DNA from: Cylindrospermum sp. FACHB-282
Lineage (GTDB): Bacteria > Cyanobacteriota > Cyanobacteriia > Cyanobacteriales > Nostocaceae
Direction of reading: 5' to 3'
Assembly (NCBI RefSeq): GCF_014697195.1
Contig: NZ_JACJRJ010000038.1
Location: 1-64,000, forward strand
Length of the DNA stretch: 64,000 bases
The position numbers were made by a program, and so were the translations under genes. The first letter of the stretch is position 1; every line of letters starts with the position of its first letter. The notes under the pieces are model-generated. The model had not been told where the DNA came from, made no database searches, and worked only from the letters and a program-made list of their open reading frames with translations. Positions 53,782 to 63,271 of this stretch are shown here, one piece after another.

Positions 53782-54371
53782 AACTAAAAATCAAGCTAGA
53801 AAGGAAAAAGAAAAAATGCCACACCAACAATCAAAAAGGCGCACTCGTCCTTAGTTGCACACCAGTTGTTACTCTACCCTACTAGTTGTCTTTTAGAGTA
53901 AGGGAAGCCACCCTCTATCGGTTCACAAGGCAGTTGCGACAATTGAGGAAAATCTCGGAAGTTCTGATTGTCTCTTGAGTGTTTGACTACAGCGTTGAAT
54001 TCACTGATAAATCGCAGTCTAAAGCACTACAAGCCAGAGACATACAAGCCATACAATCGGAGAAATCCCCCGATCAAACTTTTCTGTGGAACCCAGTGTC
54101 TAATCGAGGATACAGGGCTATTTCCTTCGAGACATAACCCGCCCTGAACTTCAGTTCAGGACTAATAACTCGCATTCCGTTTTAACGGACTTGAAATTTC
54201 TTTTAGTCGTCGTTAGACAAATGAGTGCTATTAGACTCAGAATTGATTCTGATAGCGCAGCGTGACGTAAGTCATGGCGGTTGTTGAGAATGAAATAGCC
54301 CTGCCGAGGATAGCTTGTCGTTAAAGATCAGAAGTAAGGGTGATTTTCTTTTTTCTTGGACTCTGGTATTG
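53782..54371. other. 590-base gap inside the second ATPase/STAND locus
   Basis: No convincing frame. It contains a short palindrome GAACTTCAGTTC near 54152-54163 and GATAGCGCAGCGTGACG repeat-like words near 54250. A promoter for the STAND gene is probably here, but I cannot point to one. Confidence 0.35.
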
Positions 54372-55703
54372 CTACTTGTTTTGTTGCCAAGCAAGAACTT
54401 TTTGCGTTTCTGCTAATGCCGGACTGATACCAAACCAGCGCCCTTGAGGATCACGGTATTCAAACAGATACATACTTCGCAGTAAGCTCTGGTAGTCAGA
54501 CTCACCTTTAACACTCTGCTTTTGCATGACTTCAAACAGTAAATCCCACTGGTATTCATCAATAGCTAATAGCAAATCATCACGGTAGTCTTTAATCACG
54601 GCTTCTAAACAGTCTCTGGAAAAAGGTGGATCTTGCCTTTGTAGACAGCTATAAAGCAAACCCAATAAGTTACGAATGTGACCACCACTGACGCGACAGA
54701 TCCGATCTAGGGTTTCCGGGTGCGTGAATAACTCTGTGATTAATAACGGCCTGCTATTCCAGGAAACTTCGGGAAAAGCTCTTGCTAAGACTAACTGGCG
54801 CAATAGTGACATCCCAGGTTCGTAATCACTGCCATCTCTTTGCCGCACTAGTACCATTGGCAGTATCTTCGGAGCAATGCCTCCACCTAAGCGATTTTTC
54901 AATGTTTCGTATTCATTGGAGAAAATTAACGCTAGGGGAATTGTGTAAACTACGTGACATTTGAGACGCCGTAACTGTTCGCCTCGGTCGATGAAGAGAT
55001 ACTCTGGTTGGGTGCGTCCAGATGCGACAGGGCGCATATCCACTCGATCCAAGTTATCTACGATCACCACCAGTCCTTTTTGACCCCGTTGTTTGATCTG
55101 TTGAACAGCTTTTTCTAATAACTCTTCGTTGATCGCTTGCAAAATACTATTGGTACGGGGTTCTAGATATTGTCTGAGTTGATTACGAGTCTGAGCGCTA
55201 TCTTTGGTTTTGGCAGTAATTTTGGCAATACCTAAGGACAACTCTGCTTCTCCAGAAAGCTCAATGGGGCTTTGCAAAAAATCCCCTATTTCTTTAAACA
55301 AATTGGTAAAGTAACCCGGTTTTAGTTTGATGCCAATTCCTTCTAAACTGGCACTGACTTGACGGGCTACACTCAGCAAAATATCGCTGACATCAATATC
55401 TGCCATATCCAGGTCTTGACTGGACTCAAAATAAACTACATGAAATCCTGCTACTTCCAGTTCTGCTTTGAGGCGCTGCAACTCTGTGGACTTACCACAG
55501 CCAATATGACCTGTAAATAATTGGCAGGTTGGCTCATCGGGAGAAATACGGCTGATAGTTCGTTGCAATTCTTCAACAATTTTGCAACCACGTACATCAG
55601 CAAAATCTATATAGTACTGCCGTTCTAGCTCGTCACCCATATTTAGTGTGTAGCTAGGGTTACAAGCTTTATAAAACCGTGACAAATTCAGTGGAGTTCT
55701 CAT
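54372..55703 (-). CDS. P-loop ATPase (AAA/STAND-type), paralogue of the one at 33.1-34.4 kb
   Basis: 443 residues from MRTPLNLS at 55703 (open 20 codons further). Walker A QLFTGHIGCGKSTELQRL at ~70 and Walker B GLVVIVDNLDRVDM at ~220. Then CHVVYTIPLALIF, GGHIRNLLGLLYS and the C-terminal LRSMYLFEYRDPQGRWFGISP. These landmarks match the ATPase of the TPR locus. The linked effector gene starts 590 bases downstream on the same strand. It may act as activator or loader for the STAND protein; this is inferred. Confidence 0.82.
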   Translation of the reverse strand: MRTPLNLSRFYKACNPSYTLNMGDELERQYYIDFADVRGCKIVEELQRTISRISPDEPTCQLFTGHIGCGKSTELQRLKAELEVAGFHVVYFESSQDLDMADIDVSDILLSVARQVSASLEGIGIKLKPGYFTNLFKEIGDFLQSPIELSGEAELSLGIAKITAKTKDSAQTRNQLRQYLEPRTNSILQAINEELLEKAVQQIKQRGQKGLVVIVDNLDRVDMRPVASGRTQPEYLFIDRGEQLRRLKCHVVYTIPLALIFSNEYETLKNRLGGGIAPKILPMVLVRQRDGSDYEPGMSLLRQLVLARAFPEVSWNSRPLLITELFTHPETLDRICRVSGGHIRNLLGLLYSCLQRQDPPFSRDCLEAVIKDYRDDLLLAIDEYQWDLLFEVMQKQSVKGESDYQSLLRSMYLFEYRDPQGRWFGISPALAETQKVLAWQQNK

Positions 55704-56258
55704 GTAGATGCGATGTAGATGCGGTTTGATTTGTATTTCGTTATACAAAAACTCTCTAGCCAATATGCAAGCAGATGATTAACTTGCTCTTTTGGTTGTG
55801 TCATGCAAAAAACAGTGTTCGACGCGCGATCTGCACCAAAGCAGCAGCAATGAAGCGCAAAGCATCCCTTCAGGGATACGCTATCGCCTCCGAAAGGCGC
55901 TTTACGCTATCGCTATGGGGGTGCTGTTGCCCAACCATCCTGAAAGAATGTTTGCACCGTGCCTTTAGCACGGTGGAGGCTTGCTGTATCCAGCAAGCCT
56001 CGGCAACATACGTGCCATCGCTGACAGCATCTGTTTAGTAGCATGGTAGAGATTTAATTGTTGTCCCTGATACGTTAATTGTATCTGTCCTTTTTAGATA
56101 TGCTGTTGCGGTTTTAACAATTTCTAGCTTTTACCAATTTCTATGACGTACAACTGCACAGAACTGTGCAACTTGCCGTAGTCTAAGGTAAATGTATAAC
56201 GGTGGGAGTTGGTCAAGATCCCACTAAAAATTTGGACTGAAACCAGAAAGGGGTTTAA
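55704..56258. other. Palindrome-rich region upstream of ftsQ
   Basis: Two adjacent perfect hairpins: CACCGTGC/GCACGGTG (55955-55975) and GAGGCTTGCTG/CAGCAAGCCTC (55976-56001). Before them lies a run of repeat words (GCATCCCTTCAGGGATACGC; TATCGCCTCCGAAAGGCGC). The plus strand is open for 87 codons here, but the Cys-rich product looks like translated repeat and is not accepted as a gene. Confidence 0.6.
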
Positions 56259-57098
56259 ATGGCTGGCATAGTATCAGTTTCCCGCACGGATTTAGCCCAG
56301 CGCCGTAAGAAATTACGTCGGCAGCGGCAGATGAAAATTATTCAGACTATTTGGCGAACTTTTGCCGTCACTGGACTGGCTAGTGGATTGCTGTGGGTGG
56401 CAATTCAACCAATGTGGGTGCTAAATGCTCCGGCTCAAATAGTGATGAAATCTGGCAATAAATTACTGTCAGATAAGGTAACCCAGTCACTGGTGGTACT
56501 ATCTTACCCCCAATCTTTGTGGCGGATTGAACCGAAAGCGATCACCAAATCTTTGCAGCAACAACCGATTATTGCCCAAGCGACTGTCAGCCGGCGTCTG
56601 TTTCCTCCTGGATTAATCATCGAAATTAAGGAACGAGTACCAGTAGCGATTGCGCTCCGCGCAGTGCCGGGGGCAATCGCACAAACCCAAAAAGAGCAAC
56701 GCTTACTAGACGCAAGTGGGATTTTGATGCCTTTAGAAAAATACACATCACTCAATCCCACAGCAAGATTGCCCAATCTCAAAGTTATTGGCTCACCAGA
56801 ACAATACCGCCCCCACTGGACTCAAATTTATCAAGCTGTCAGCCAAAGTTCCGTGAAAGTCATGGAAATTGATTGCCAAGATCCCACGAATTTAATTTTG
56901 AAAACAGAACTAGGAAAGGTGCATCTCGGCGCCCTCATTACCGAGTTGCCTGAACAAATTCAGGTACTTGTCCAAATGCGCCATTTACCCGCAAAACTCA
57001 ATCCCAGTCAAATAGAGTATATTGATCTGAAAAATCCCGAATCTCCATTAGTACAAATGAACCAAAATAAACAGCAAGTTAAATCCCAAACTCCCTAG
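56259..57098 (+). CDS. ftsQ: Cell division protein FtsQ/DivIB
   Basis: 279 residues. A short basic cytosolic N-terminus (RRKKLRRQRQMK), one transmembrane helix (~30-50), then a POTRA domain (~60-130, WVLNAPAQIVMKSGNKLLSD; PPGLIIEIKERVPVAIALR) and the FtsQ beta domain. FtsQ links FtsZ-ring assembly to septal peptidoglycan synthesis. The first ATG after a GAAAGGGG stretch is used. ftsZ follows after 970 bases. Confidence 0.9.
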   Translation: MAGIVSVSRTDLAQRRKKLRRQRQMKIIQTIWRTFAVTGLASGLLWVAIQPMWVLNAPAQIVMKSGNKLLSDKVTQSLVVLSYPQSLWRIEPKAITKSLQQQPIIAQATVSRRLFPPGLIIEIKERVPVAIALRAVPGAIAQTQKEQRLLDASGILMPLEKYTSLNPTARLPNLKVIGSPEQYRPHWTQIYQAVSQSSVKVMEIDCQDPTNLILKTELGKVHLGALITELPEQIQVLVQMRHLPAKLNPSQIEYIDLKNPESPLVQMNQNKQQVKSQTP

Positions 57099-58065
57099 AA
57101 AAATTTAGCTAGTTTAATGTATCAACTGCTCCTAGTAAATCAAGGAGTTTTATGCTGATAAATATATTTATTATTTTCAGTACTCCAGCAACCTTTGGGA
57201 AAAACCTGGACAAAATTGGCGGTTCCAACGCACCGAAGGCGGCTTATATAATCTCGTTTTCACACAATATCTTGGGTAATGCCGCGCTGCGCACCGGGTT
57301 TACCCATCTAACGAATAGATGTTGGATCAGGAACCGCCAATGAAAGGATAACTTTAATGAAACCCAAACAAAAATTGGCATGCAAGAAATTTTAATTAAA
57401 ATGGGAAGATCAATGATGAAACTTCCTTTGGCAGCAAAAGATCATTAACTGCTGGTGAGTGAAGAGCACTGTTATCGGTTCCCATAGGATAGAATGTTGC
57501 TCCAACCAAGTGTCTGTTCAGGTACAGTAAACCGGAAATTAATCAGGGTGCTCTGTAGTCTAAAAAGCAAATTTTTCTTGACTGCAAGCTTAAAGACAAG
57601 TGAGTAGAAGGCAAAATTCTTGTCTTAAGTTGCAATTATTCAGTGGTTCTAGCGCTTAAAGAGAAAAAAACAACACCAATAGTTGTAGAATTAATGACCA
57701 ATCTAAATTATTAGCAGAAATAGGGGGAGGGCATTGGAAATGCCAAAGGTATACTGTGCCAAATGGGTAACTTAATAGATAGAGGAGATATTAGCATCTG
57801 GTGGAAGCTATACAGACCAATTCTCGGTAAATGTAGGTATACTTCTGTAGGATTGGCTGTGCGATTGCCTCATCAAGGGCGCTCCGCGCAATCAGTTGCA
57901 TCCAAGGCTATCCCATAGCTAATCATCGTACCTCCAATCCTGCTAGGGTTGGAAGTAGTGAGAACAATACAGAACAGTGCCATAGATTGTGGCAGTGTCA
58001 AACTATAGTTGACTCTTAGGTGAAGAACACCTGAAACAGTCGTTTATCTACTTTTGACAAATCCA
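57099..58065. other. Long ftsQ-ftsZ intergenic region
   Basis: About 970 bases without convincing genes; a 63-codon frame at 57152 has no protein-like composition. In Nostocales ftsZ is developmentally regulated, so several promoters are plausible, but I could not identify a clear -35/-10 pair with confidence. The GGGCGCTCCGCGC word near 57890 is a dispersed-repeat fragment. Confidence 0.5.
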
Positions 58066-59352
58066 ATGACACTTGATAATAACCAAGGGCTTACTTATAA
58101 AAACTCCCACTCTGTGGGACAGCCAGGGTTCTCTCTGGCAGTTAACTCAACCAATCCCTTTAATAATTCTGGGCTGAACTACGGACAAAATCACGACAGT
58201 AAAAAGATGTCTGCTGAAAATAGCCGCATTGGCGAGATTGTTCCGGGTCGGGTTGCCAACATCAAAGTGATTGGTGTGGGTGGTGGTGGTGGGAATGCTG
58301 TTAACCGCATGATTGAGTCTGATGTCTCTGGGGTGGAGTTTTGGTCAATTAACACTGATGCTCAAGCTCTCACCTTAGCTGGCGCTCCTAGTCGGTTGCA
58401 AATCGGACAGAAGCTGACGCGGGGTTTAGGCGCAGGGGGAAATCCTGCCATTGGTCAAAAAGCAGCGGAGGAATCACGAGACGAGATTGCTACGGCTTTA
58501 GAAGGTGCTGATCTAGTATTTATCACCGCTGGTATGGGGGGTGGTACGGGCACTGGTGCAGCCCCGATTGTGGCAGAAGTAGCAAAAGAAATGGGCGCTC
58601 TCACTGTCGGTGTAGTCACACGTCCATTTGTCTTCGAGGGACGCCGCCGTACCAGCCAAGCAGAGCAGGGCATTGAAGGACTAAAAAGTCGGGTGGATAC
58701 CCTAATCATTATCCCTAACAATAAGCTGCTGGAAGTGATCCCTGAGCAAACGCCTGTGCAAGAAGCTTTTCGCTATGCCGATGATGTTTTGCGTCAAGGG
58801 GTGCAAGGCATTTCTGATATCATAACGATCCCTGGTTTGGTCAACGTTGACTTTGCCGATGTTCGCGCTGTCATGGCAGATGCGGGATCAGCATTGATGG
58901 GGATTGGTGTGAGTTCTGGAAAATCTAGAGCTAGAGAAGCGGCGATCGCTGCCATTTCTTCACCGTTATTAGAATGTTCTATTGAAGGTGCCAGAGGCGT
59001 TGTCTTTAATATTACTGGTGGCAGCGACCTGACCTTGCATGAAGTAAATGCTGCCGCAGAAACAATCTATGAAGTGGTTGATCCCAATGCCAATATTATT
59101 TTTGGGGCGGTGATTGATGACCGGCTCCAAGGTGAAGTGAGAATTACCGTAATTGCCACTGGGTTTACAGGTGAATTACAAGCAGCACCACAACAAACTG
59201 TGACTAACGCAAGGGTTGTAACTCCAACTCAAAAGCGACCTACATCACAACCTCCAATTAATTCTCCCAGCCCAACTCCAGAACCCAAAGAAAAACCCGC
59301 ATTGGATATTCCTGATTTTTTACAACGGCGACGTACACCACCAAAAAATTAA
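58066..59352 (+). CDS. ftsZ: Cell division GTPase FtsZ
   Basis: 428 residues from ATG 58066 (four codons upstream are open from a TTG). The N-terminal ~60-residue extension is typical of Nostocales FtsZ. Then the GTPase domain with [17 protein letters not shown], the tubulin signature [10 protein letters not shown] and [12 protein letters not shown] Pro/Thr-rich linker and the conserved C-terminal tail [11 protein letters not shown] complete it. FtsZ polymerises into the division ring. Confidence 0.98.
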   Translation: MTLDNNQGLTYKNSHSVGQPGFSLAVNSTNPFNNSGLNYGQNHDSKKMSAENSRIGEIVPGRVANIKVIGVGGGGGNAVNRMIESDVSGVEFWSINTDAQALTLAGAPSRLQIGQKLTRGLGAGGNPAIGQKAAEESRDEIATALEGADLVFITAGMGGGTGTGAAPIVAEVAKEMGALTVGVVTRPFVFEGRRRTSQAEQGIEGLKSRVDTLIIIPNNKLLEVIPEQTPVQEAFRYADDVLRQGVQGISDIITIPGLVNVDFADVRAVMADAGSALMGIGVSSGKSRAREAAIAAISSPLLECSIEGARGVVFNITGGSDLTLHEVNAAAETIYEVVDPNANIIFGAVIDDRLQGEVRITVIATGFTGELQAAPQQTVTNARVVTPTQKRPTSQPPINSPSPTPEPKEKPALDIPDFLQRRRTPPKN

Positions 59353-60210
59353 GTGATTTTGGATTTGAGATTTTAGATTAAATTTGCAGTCTCACGTTAA
59401 GCTGAGTGCTGTATACAATTTGCTAGTTTTAAAGTTTCACCAGGAACATGGGTAAGTAATTCTCTTGCCATACCCGATGTTGCCAATTGGTGATGAAATT
59501 TGTTCATGCTACCCTTGACACTCTCAGCACTCTTCGTGACCTTTTTTGAATTCAAAATGCAAAATAGAGCCTACGGCTCCCGTAAGGGATACAAAATTCT
59601 GTTAGTCAGAATAAAAACAATTTTGAATTAATTAATTCCGAGTACAGGCTCCCACTGATTCTAAGAATCAGCGGTCTACAATCAGTGGTAGCTCTGAACC
59701 CACCACTGATTGTCTTTAATTTTTAATTTTTAATTTTTAATTTTTAATTCCCCGTTCGCCTTTGGCGTCCCGTAGGGAAGGGGTTGACTGAGATTGTTTG
59801 GTCTAAGATATGACTTGCTCCTAGGAGGCTTTCACCGTTCATCTGACGCCCACGAAGCCAAACCGAGTAGAGGACTTATCTTCCAAAGCGGGGAAGAGCA
59901 TCTAGCGCAAAAGTTCCTGTATGTCCTACAGTACTCAATCCTTGAATATCTCAGGTCTAAAGACGCGCTCGTTTTACGCTTGCCAGGATATTCTATAAAC
60001 TTGGGCAACAGCCTGTTGATTTGGATTTCTGATAATTAACCCTCTAGCAGCTTTAGAGGCTATCTAGGCTTAGATCAGCACCTGTTGTCAAAATAGAAGG
60101 GAGGGGCCATTTATGAAGGTGAATGCAGGTGAGTTGTATATTTTTAACTAACCGCTTTCCTTGCCCAGAACCCAAAGCAAAGAAAGAAGAGTGGGTAATT
60201 GTAAATTAGT
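59353..60210. other. Gap between convergent ftsZ and gshB
   Basis: About 860 bases. It contains a pair of near-inverted words (CCACTGATTCTAAGAATCAG and AATCAGTGG near 59654-59700), the five-unit heptamer array at 59715-59749, and repeat words (CGCCTTTGGCG). The frame at 59794-60039 starts with TTG and lacks family similarity. No gene accepted. Confidence 0.45.
59715..59749 (+). repeat. Heptamer array, five TTTAATT units
   Basis: Five exact copies; AT-only unit, comparable with the TTAAAAA array at 4760 on the opposite composition strand. Confidence 0.9.
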
Positions 60211-61203
60211 TTAGTTTTTTCCTTTGTAGAGTCTGCTCAACTGTAGAGTCTGCTCAACCCATTGCATGACTTGATGACCAAGCTGAGTGCTATCTAGGCG
60301 GTCGATCTCACGAATTCCAGTAGGACTGGTGACATTAACTTCAGTCAGATATCCACCAATTATGTCAATCCCCACAAAAATTAAGCCATCTTGGCGGAGT
60401 TTGGCGGCTAATTGGGTGCAAATTTCTTGCTCTCTTGGAGTAATTTCGGTTTGAGCCACAGTGCCGCCTGTTGCCATATTATTGCGAAAATCACTACCAC
60501 TGGAAAGACGGTTGAGAGCCCCTATTGGTTCGCCATTGAGCAAGATAATCCGCTTGTCTCCCTCTTTGGCTTGTGGTAAGTAGGTTTGTACCATAACTGG
60601 TACTCGACCTTGGTAGGTACTGAGTTCGACGATGGAGTTGAAGTTGCGATCGCCTGATTGCAAAAATAAAATCCCTTCCCCTGCTTTGTTACCTAATGGT
60701 TTGAGAATTGTCGCCCCCTTGGCTTCTACAAATTGTCGAATAAACTGCTTATCAGCACTGACAATTGTTTCTGGAATCGCATTGGTAAACTGGAGGGCAT
60801 ACATTTTTTCATTTGCCCCACGGATGCCACTGGGACTGTTAATCATCAGGGTTTTATTTTGATCAACGTAATCCAGAATGTAGGTGGCATATAGGTAGGA
60901 GTCATTGACTGGTGGATCTGTCCGCATAAATACGGCATCCATTGTTTCCAAGGAAGTTAAGCATTTATCGCTCAATTTATACCAAGGATTTGCCGCTATC
61001 CAACGTCCTTCCACCAACGGCACTGGTACAATTTCTACCCGCTGTAGAATAGCCCAAGCTTTGCCCTCCATCACACTCAGCAGGTTAGCCTGAGTCACCC
61101 AAACTTCGTGTCCGAGAATTTGCGCGGCTTCCATTAGGGCAACGCTCGTATCATGACACGGGTCAAGCTGATGGATGGAATCAATGATAAAAGTCAGTTT
61201 CAC
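60211..61203 (-). CDS. gshB: Glutathione synthetase
   Basis: 330 residues. The start is the GTG at 61203: GAGG lies nine bases upstream and the product then begins (M)KLTFIIDSIHQLDPCHDTSV as in GshB; the frame runs seven codons further. ATP-grasp motifs: ATILKPLGNKAGEGILFLQS, RVPVMVQTYLP, DIIGGYLTEVNVTSPTG. It joins gamma-glutamylcysteine and glycine with ATP to make glutathione. It is directly downstream of the glutaredoxin gene, so the two probably form an operon. Confidence 0.96.
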   Translation of the reverse strand: MKLTFIIDSIHQLDPCHDTSVALMEAAQILGHEVWVTQANLLSVMEGKAWAILQRVEIVPVPLVEGRWIAANPWYKLSDKCLTSLETMDAVFMRTDPPVNDSYLYATYILDYVDQNKTLMINSPSGIRGANEKMYALQFTNAIPETIVSADKQFIRQFVEAKGATILKPLGNKAGEGILFLQSGDRNFNSIVELSTYQGRVPVMVQTYLPQAKEGDKRIILLNGEPIGALNRLSSGSDFRNNMATGGTVAQTEITPREQEICTQLAAKLRQDGLIFVGIDIIGGYLTEVNVTSPTGIREIDRLDSTQLGHQVMQWVEQTLQLSRLYKGKN

Positions 61204-61321
61204 TGTTTCAACCTCAATCACCAAGAATTTTATTCAATTCACATTATTCCCTGATGATCTCACTGATTGACGCAGAAGCTAAACGTCTTGTCGTCAGATA
61301 TTCAGTTATGTGGTGATCATC

Positions 61322-61594
61322 CTACAGGTTATTGCTAGCAACTAGTAGGTCATCCAGCTTGCCTTGACGGTCTAAAGCGTGGATATCATCACAACCACCA
61401 ACGTGATTGTCATTGATGAAAATTTGTGGTAAAGAGCGGCGTCCGTTGGCCCTTTGAGCCATTTTATCCCTTGCTATCTCATCTCCATCGATGCTGTATT
61501 CGATAAATTCAACCCCCTTGTTCTTTAGCAAATTTTTGGCACGTACGCAAAAAGGGCAAGTCCTCCAACTGTAAATCTCTACTTTTGCAGCCAT
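61322..61594 (-). CDS. grxC: Glutaredoxin 3
   Basis: 90 residues with the active site CPFC in WRTCPFCVRAKNLL, the cis-Pro in RSLPQIFIND and GGCDDIHALD, which binds glutathione. It reduces disulfides using glutathione made by the neighbouring GshB. Separated from gshB by 118 bases on the same strand. Confidence 0.96.
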   Translation of the reverse strand: MAAKVEIYSWRTCPFCVRAKNLLKNKGVEFIEYSIDGDEIARDKMAQRANGRRSLPQIFINDNHVGGCDDIHALDRQGKLDDLLVASNNL

Positions 61595-61818
61595 AACGTC
61601 CTCAAATTGATTTCATACTCCTTAATTTTAAACGGTTGCTACTGAAATGGTCAAACGCCGCACCCACTCTTGGGTTGGGGTTTTACGCGCGTTCAATAAA
61701 AAGGTGGCTTCTTTCCCATACTGGGAAAGAATGGGTTGAAATCTACCCTCTATTGTTAGTTATGAATAGTCAGTTGTGTTTACCTGATTATTCATAACCC
61801 AGACAAAATCATCACAAT

Positions 61819-62871
61819 TTAGCCTTTCGACTTTTTCCTCAATAGTTTCAGGGTTCCCAGAGCAAATAAGCCAAGGGCTGATGTTGCACTAGGTTCAGGA
61901 ACTTGCCTATGTTCAGGCGTTGGAGTCGGAGTATAGTACGGAGTTGGGGTTGGAGTTGGAGTTGGAGTTGGAGTTGGAGTTGGGGTTGGAGTTGGAGTTG
62001 GAGTTGGAGTTGGAGTTGGGGTTGGAGTTGGAGTTGGGGTTGGGGTTGGGGTTGGAGTTGGAGTTGGAGTTGGAGTTGGAGTTGGGGTTGGAGTTGGGGT
62101 TGGAGTTGGGGTTGGAGTTGGGGTTGGAGTTGGAGTTGGAGTTGGGCTAATACTAGGCTCGCTCAGGCTTGTACCGTACTGGAAGCGAATGTTGCTAATA
62201 CTGTTTAGATTAAAGCTAGTGGATAGCCCTGATAAAACAAAAGTGGCATAATCTTTAACAAAATTCTCCGCCTTATTGCCAACGAGTTGTGGGTTAGCAT
62301 TAGTATCGTAACCAGAGATAATACCGTAGGCCATTTGCTTACCACCACCACCTTGGAAAATACCCAAGCCAGCAGTACCTATACCGTAGTTTTGGCTTAT
62401 TCCAGGAAGGTCGGTTGAGCCATTGCCAGTATTTGGTAATTTCCACTCATCAAGAGCTTTAAGATCGGCATTTGTTGCGGTGATCTGACCATCGTTTATT
62501 ACAGTCGGAGCTGTGGCTGAAAATAATGATAAGCCTGTGGGATTTCCAACCATGTCCCAAAAGACTGATGTTAGGACATCAGACGGATCTGAAGCACCTG
62601 GCCCGGTATTCTTCAGAGTGACTGTCAACTTACCTGAACTTATTAGTGAGTCATCAAATATGACTGATGCTCCCAGAGCGTTAGTGCTTCCACCTGAGTT
62701 GGAGTTGGTTCCAGTTGCTGAAAAAGTCAAAGAAGCTGCATATGCTTGAGGCATTTGTCCAGCAGTGAATACAGCTACTAAAGATATACCGCCAGTTATA
62801 TAACCGATTACTTTATTTGAAGATAGTTGAGACACTTGGTTTTTACTCCTTGGTTGCAGCTTGTAAGCCAT
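61819..62871 (-). CDS. PEP-CTERM protein with long Pro-Thr repeat
   Basis: About 350 residues from ATG 62871 (ATG 62943 is also in frame). Signal-like hydrophobic stretch [18 protein letters not shown] ending AYA-ASL, a Gly/Asn/Ser-rich extracellular beta domain (~50-240), a linker of 34 Pro-Thr dipeptides, then the sorting signal [20 protein letters not shown] and a basic tail. PEP-CTERM proteins are exported and recognised by exosortase, often with exopolysaccharide roles. The PT linker is coded by 34 hexamers with almost no interruption and is probably length-variable. The weak start context leaves the exact N-terminus open. Confidence 0.85.
   Translation of the reverse strand: MAYKLQPRSKNQVSQLSSNKVIGYITGGISLVAVFTAGQMPQAYAASLTFSATGTNSNSGGSTNALGASVIFDDSLISSGKLTVTLKNTGPGASDPSDVLTSVFWDMVGNPTGLSLFSATAPTVINDGQITATNADLKALDEWKLPNTGNGSTDLPGISQNYGIGTAGLGIFQGGGGKQMAYGIISGYDTNANPQLVGNKAENFVKDYATFVLSGLSTSFNLNSISNIRFQYGTSLSEPSISPTPTPTPTPTPTPTPTPTPTPTPTPTPTPTPTPTPTPTPTPTPTPTPTPTPTPTPTPTPTPTPTPTPTPYYTPTPTPEHRQVPEPSATSALGLFALGTLKLLRKKSKG
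61940..62143 (-). repeat. Hexanucleotide minisatellite coding for (Pro-Thr)34
   Basis: 34 tandem units of GGAGTT (some GGGGTT) on the plus strand. The substitution pattern is silent (ACT/ACC), so Pro-Thr is kept throughout. Confidence 0.95.
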
Positions 62872-63271
62872 AAACTTTTTTACTATTAATCTAATTAATA
62901 CATTAGTAAATACTTTTAGTCTCTTGTTTAACAGCAACTTCATTGAAAATTTAACTAGGCAATAAATATGAATTAAATCCCAAAATATGCACCTTAAACC
63001 GTCGCATCAAAAATAATGCAGAAAGAAAGCAACTATTGATAAATAATTCAAAATTCTCTCATAGCGCCGACCGCACCTACGCCCAGAAAATTCAAGATGG
63101 TTACATCAGGGCATTTAAACCCCGACTGAAACACAAGTTACGTGTAAACCTATGCCCTTGGCGTTCCTGTAGGGCAGGGGTATTAGACCCTAACATCCTG
63201 ATAAATAAGGCTAGGTATTTAATATAACTAAATTTAAAGACTAGAGACTAGAGTATTTACACCGAATCATA
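62872..63271. other. Intergenic region upstream of the PEP-CTERM gene
   Basis: AT-rich, about 400 bases; GGCGTTCCTGTAGGGCAGGGG repeat-like word near 63161-63180. No gene or structured RNA recognised. Confidence 0.4.

Noticed and set aside
55775-56038. 87-codon plus-strand frame upstream of ftsQ
   Set aside because: It translates palindromic repeat DNA; the product is Cys/Ala/Ser-rich without a domain.
57152-57343. 63-codon frame between ftsQ and ftsZ
   Set aside because: No Shine-Dalgarno sequence, no family-like composition, and it crosses repeat fragments.
59794-60039. 81-codon frame between ftsZ and gshB
   Set aside because: TTG start, no recognisable motif and an improbable composition; kept as intergenic sequence.
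59700-60210. Candidate 6S, SRP or RNase P RNA downstream of ftsZ
   Set aside because: I looked for the conserved motifs of these RNAs (for example the RNase P GAGGAAAGTCC word) and did not find them.
61903-62208. Plus-strand frames of Trp/Ser/Gly or Glu/Leu repeats
   Set aside because: They are the reverse translation of the Pro-Thr hexamer array of the PEP-CTERM gene.
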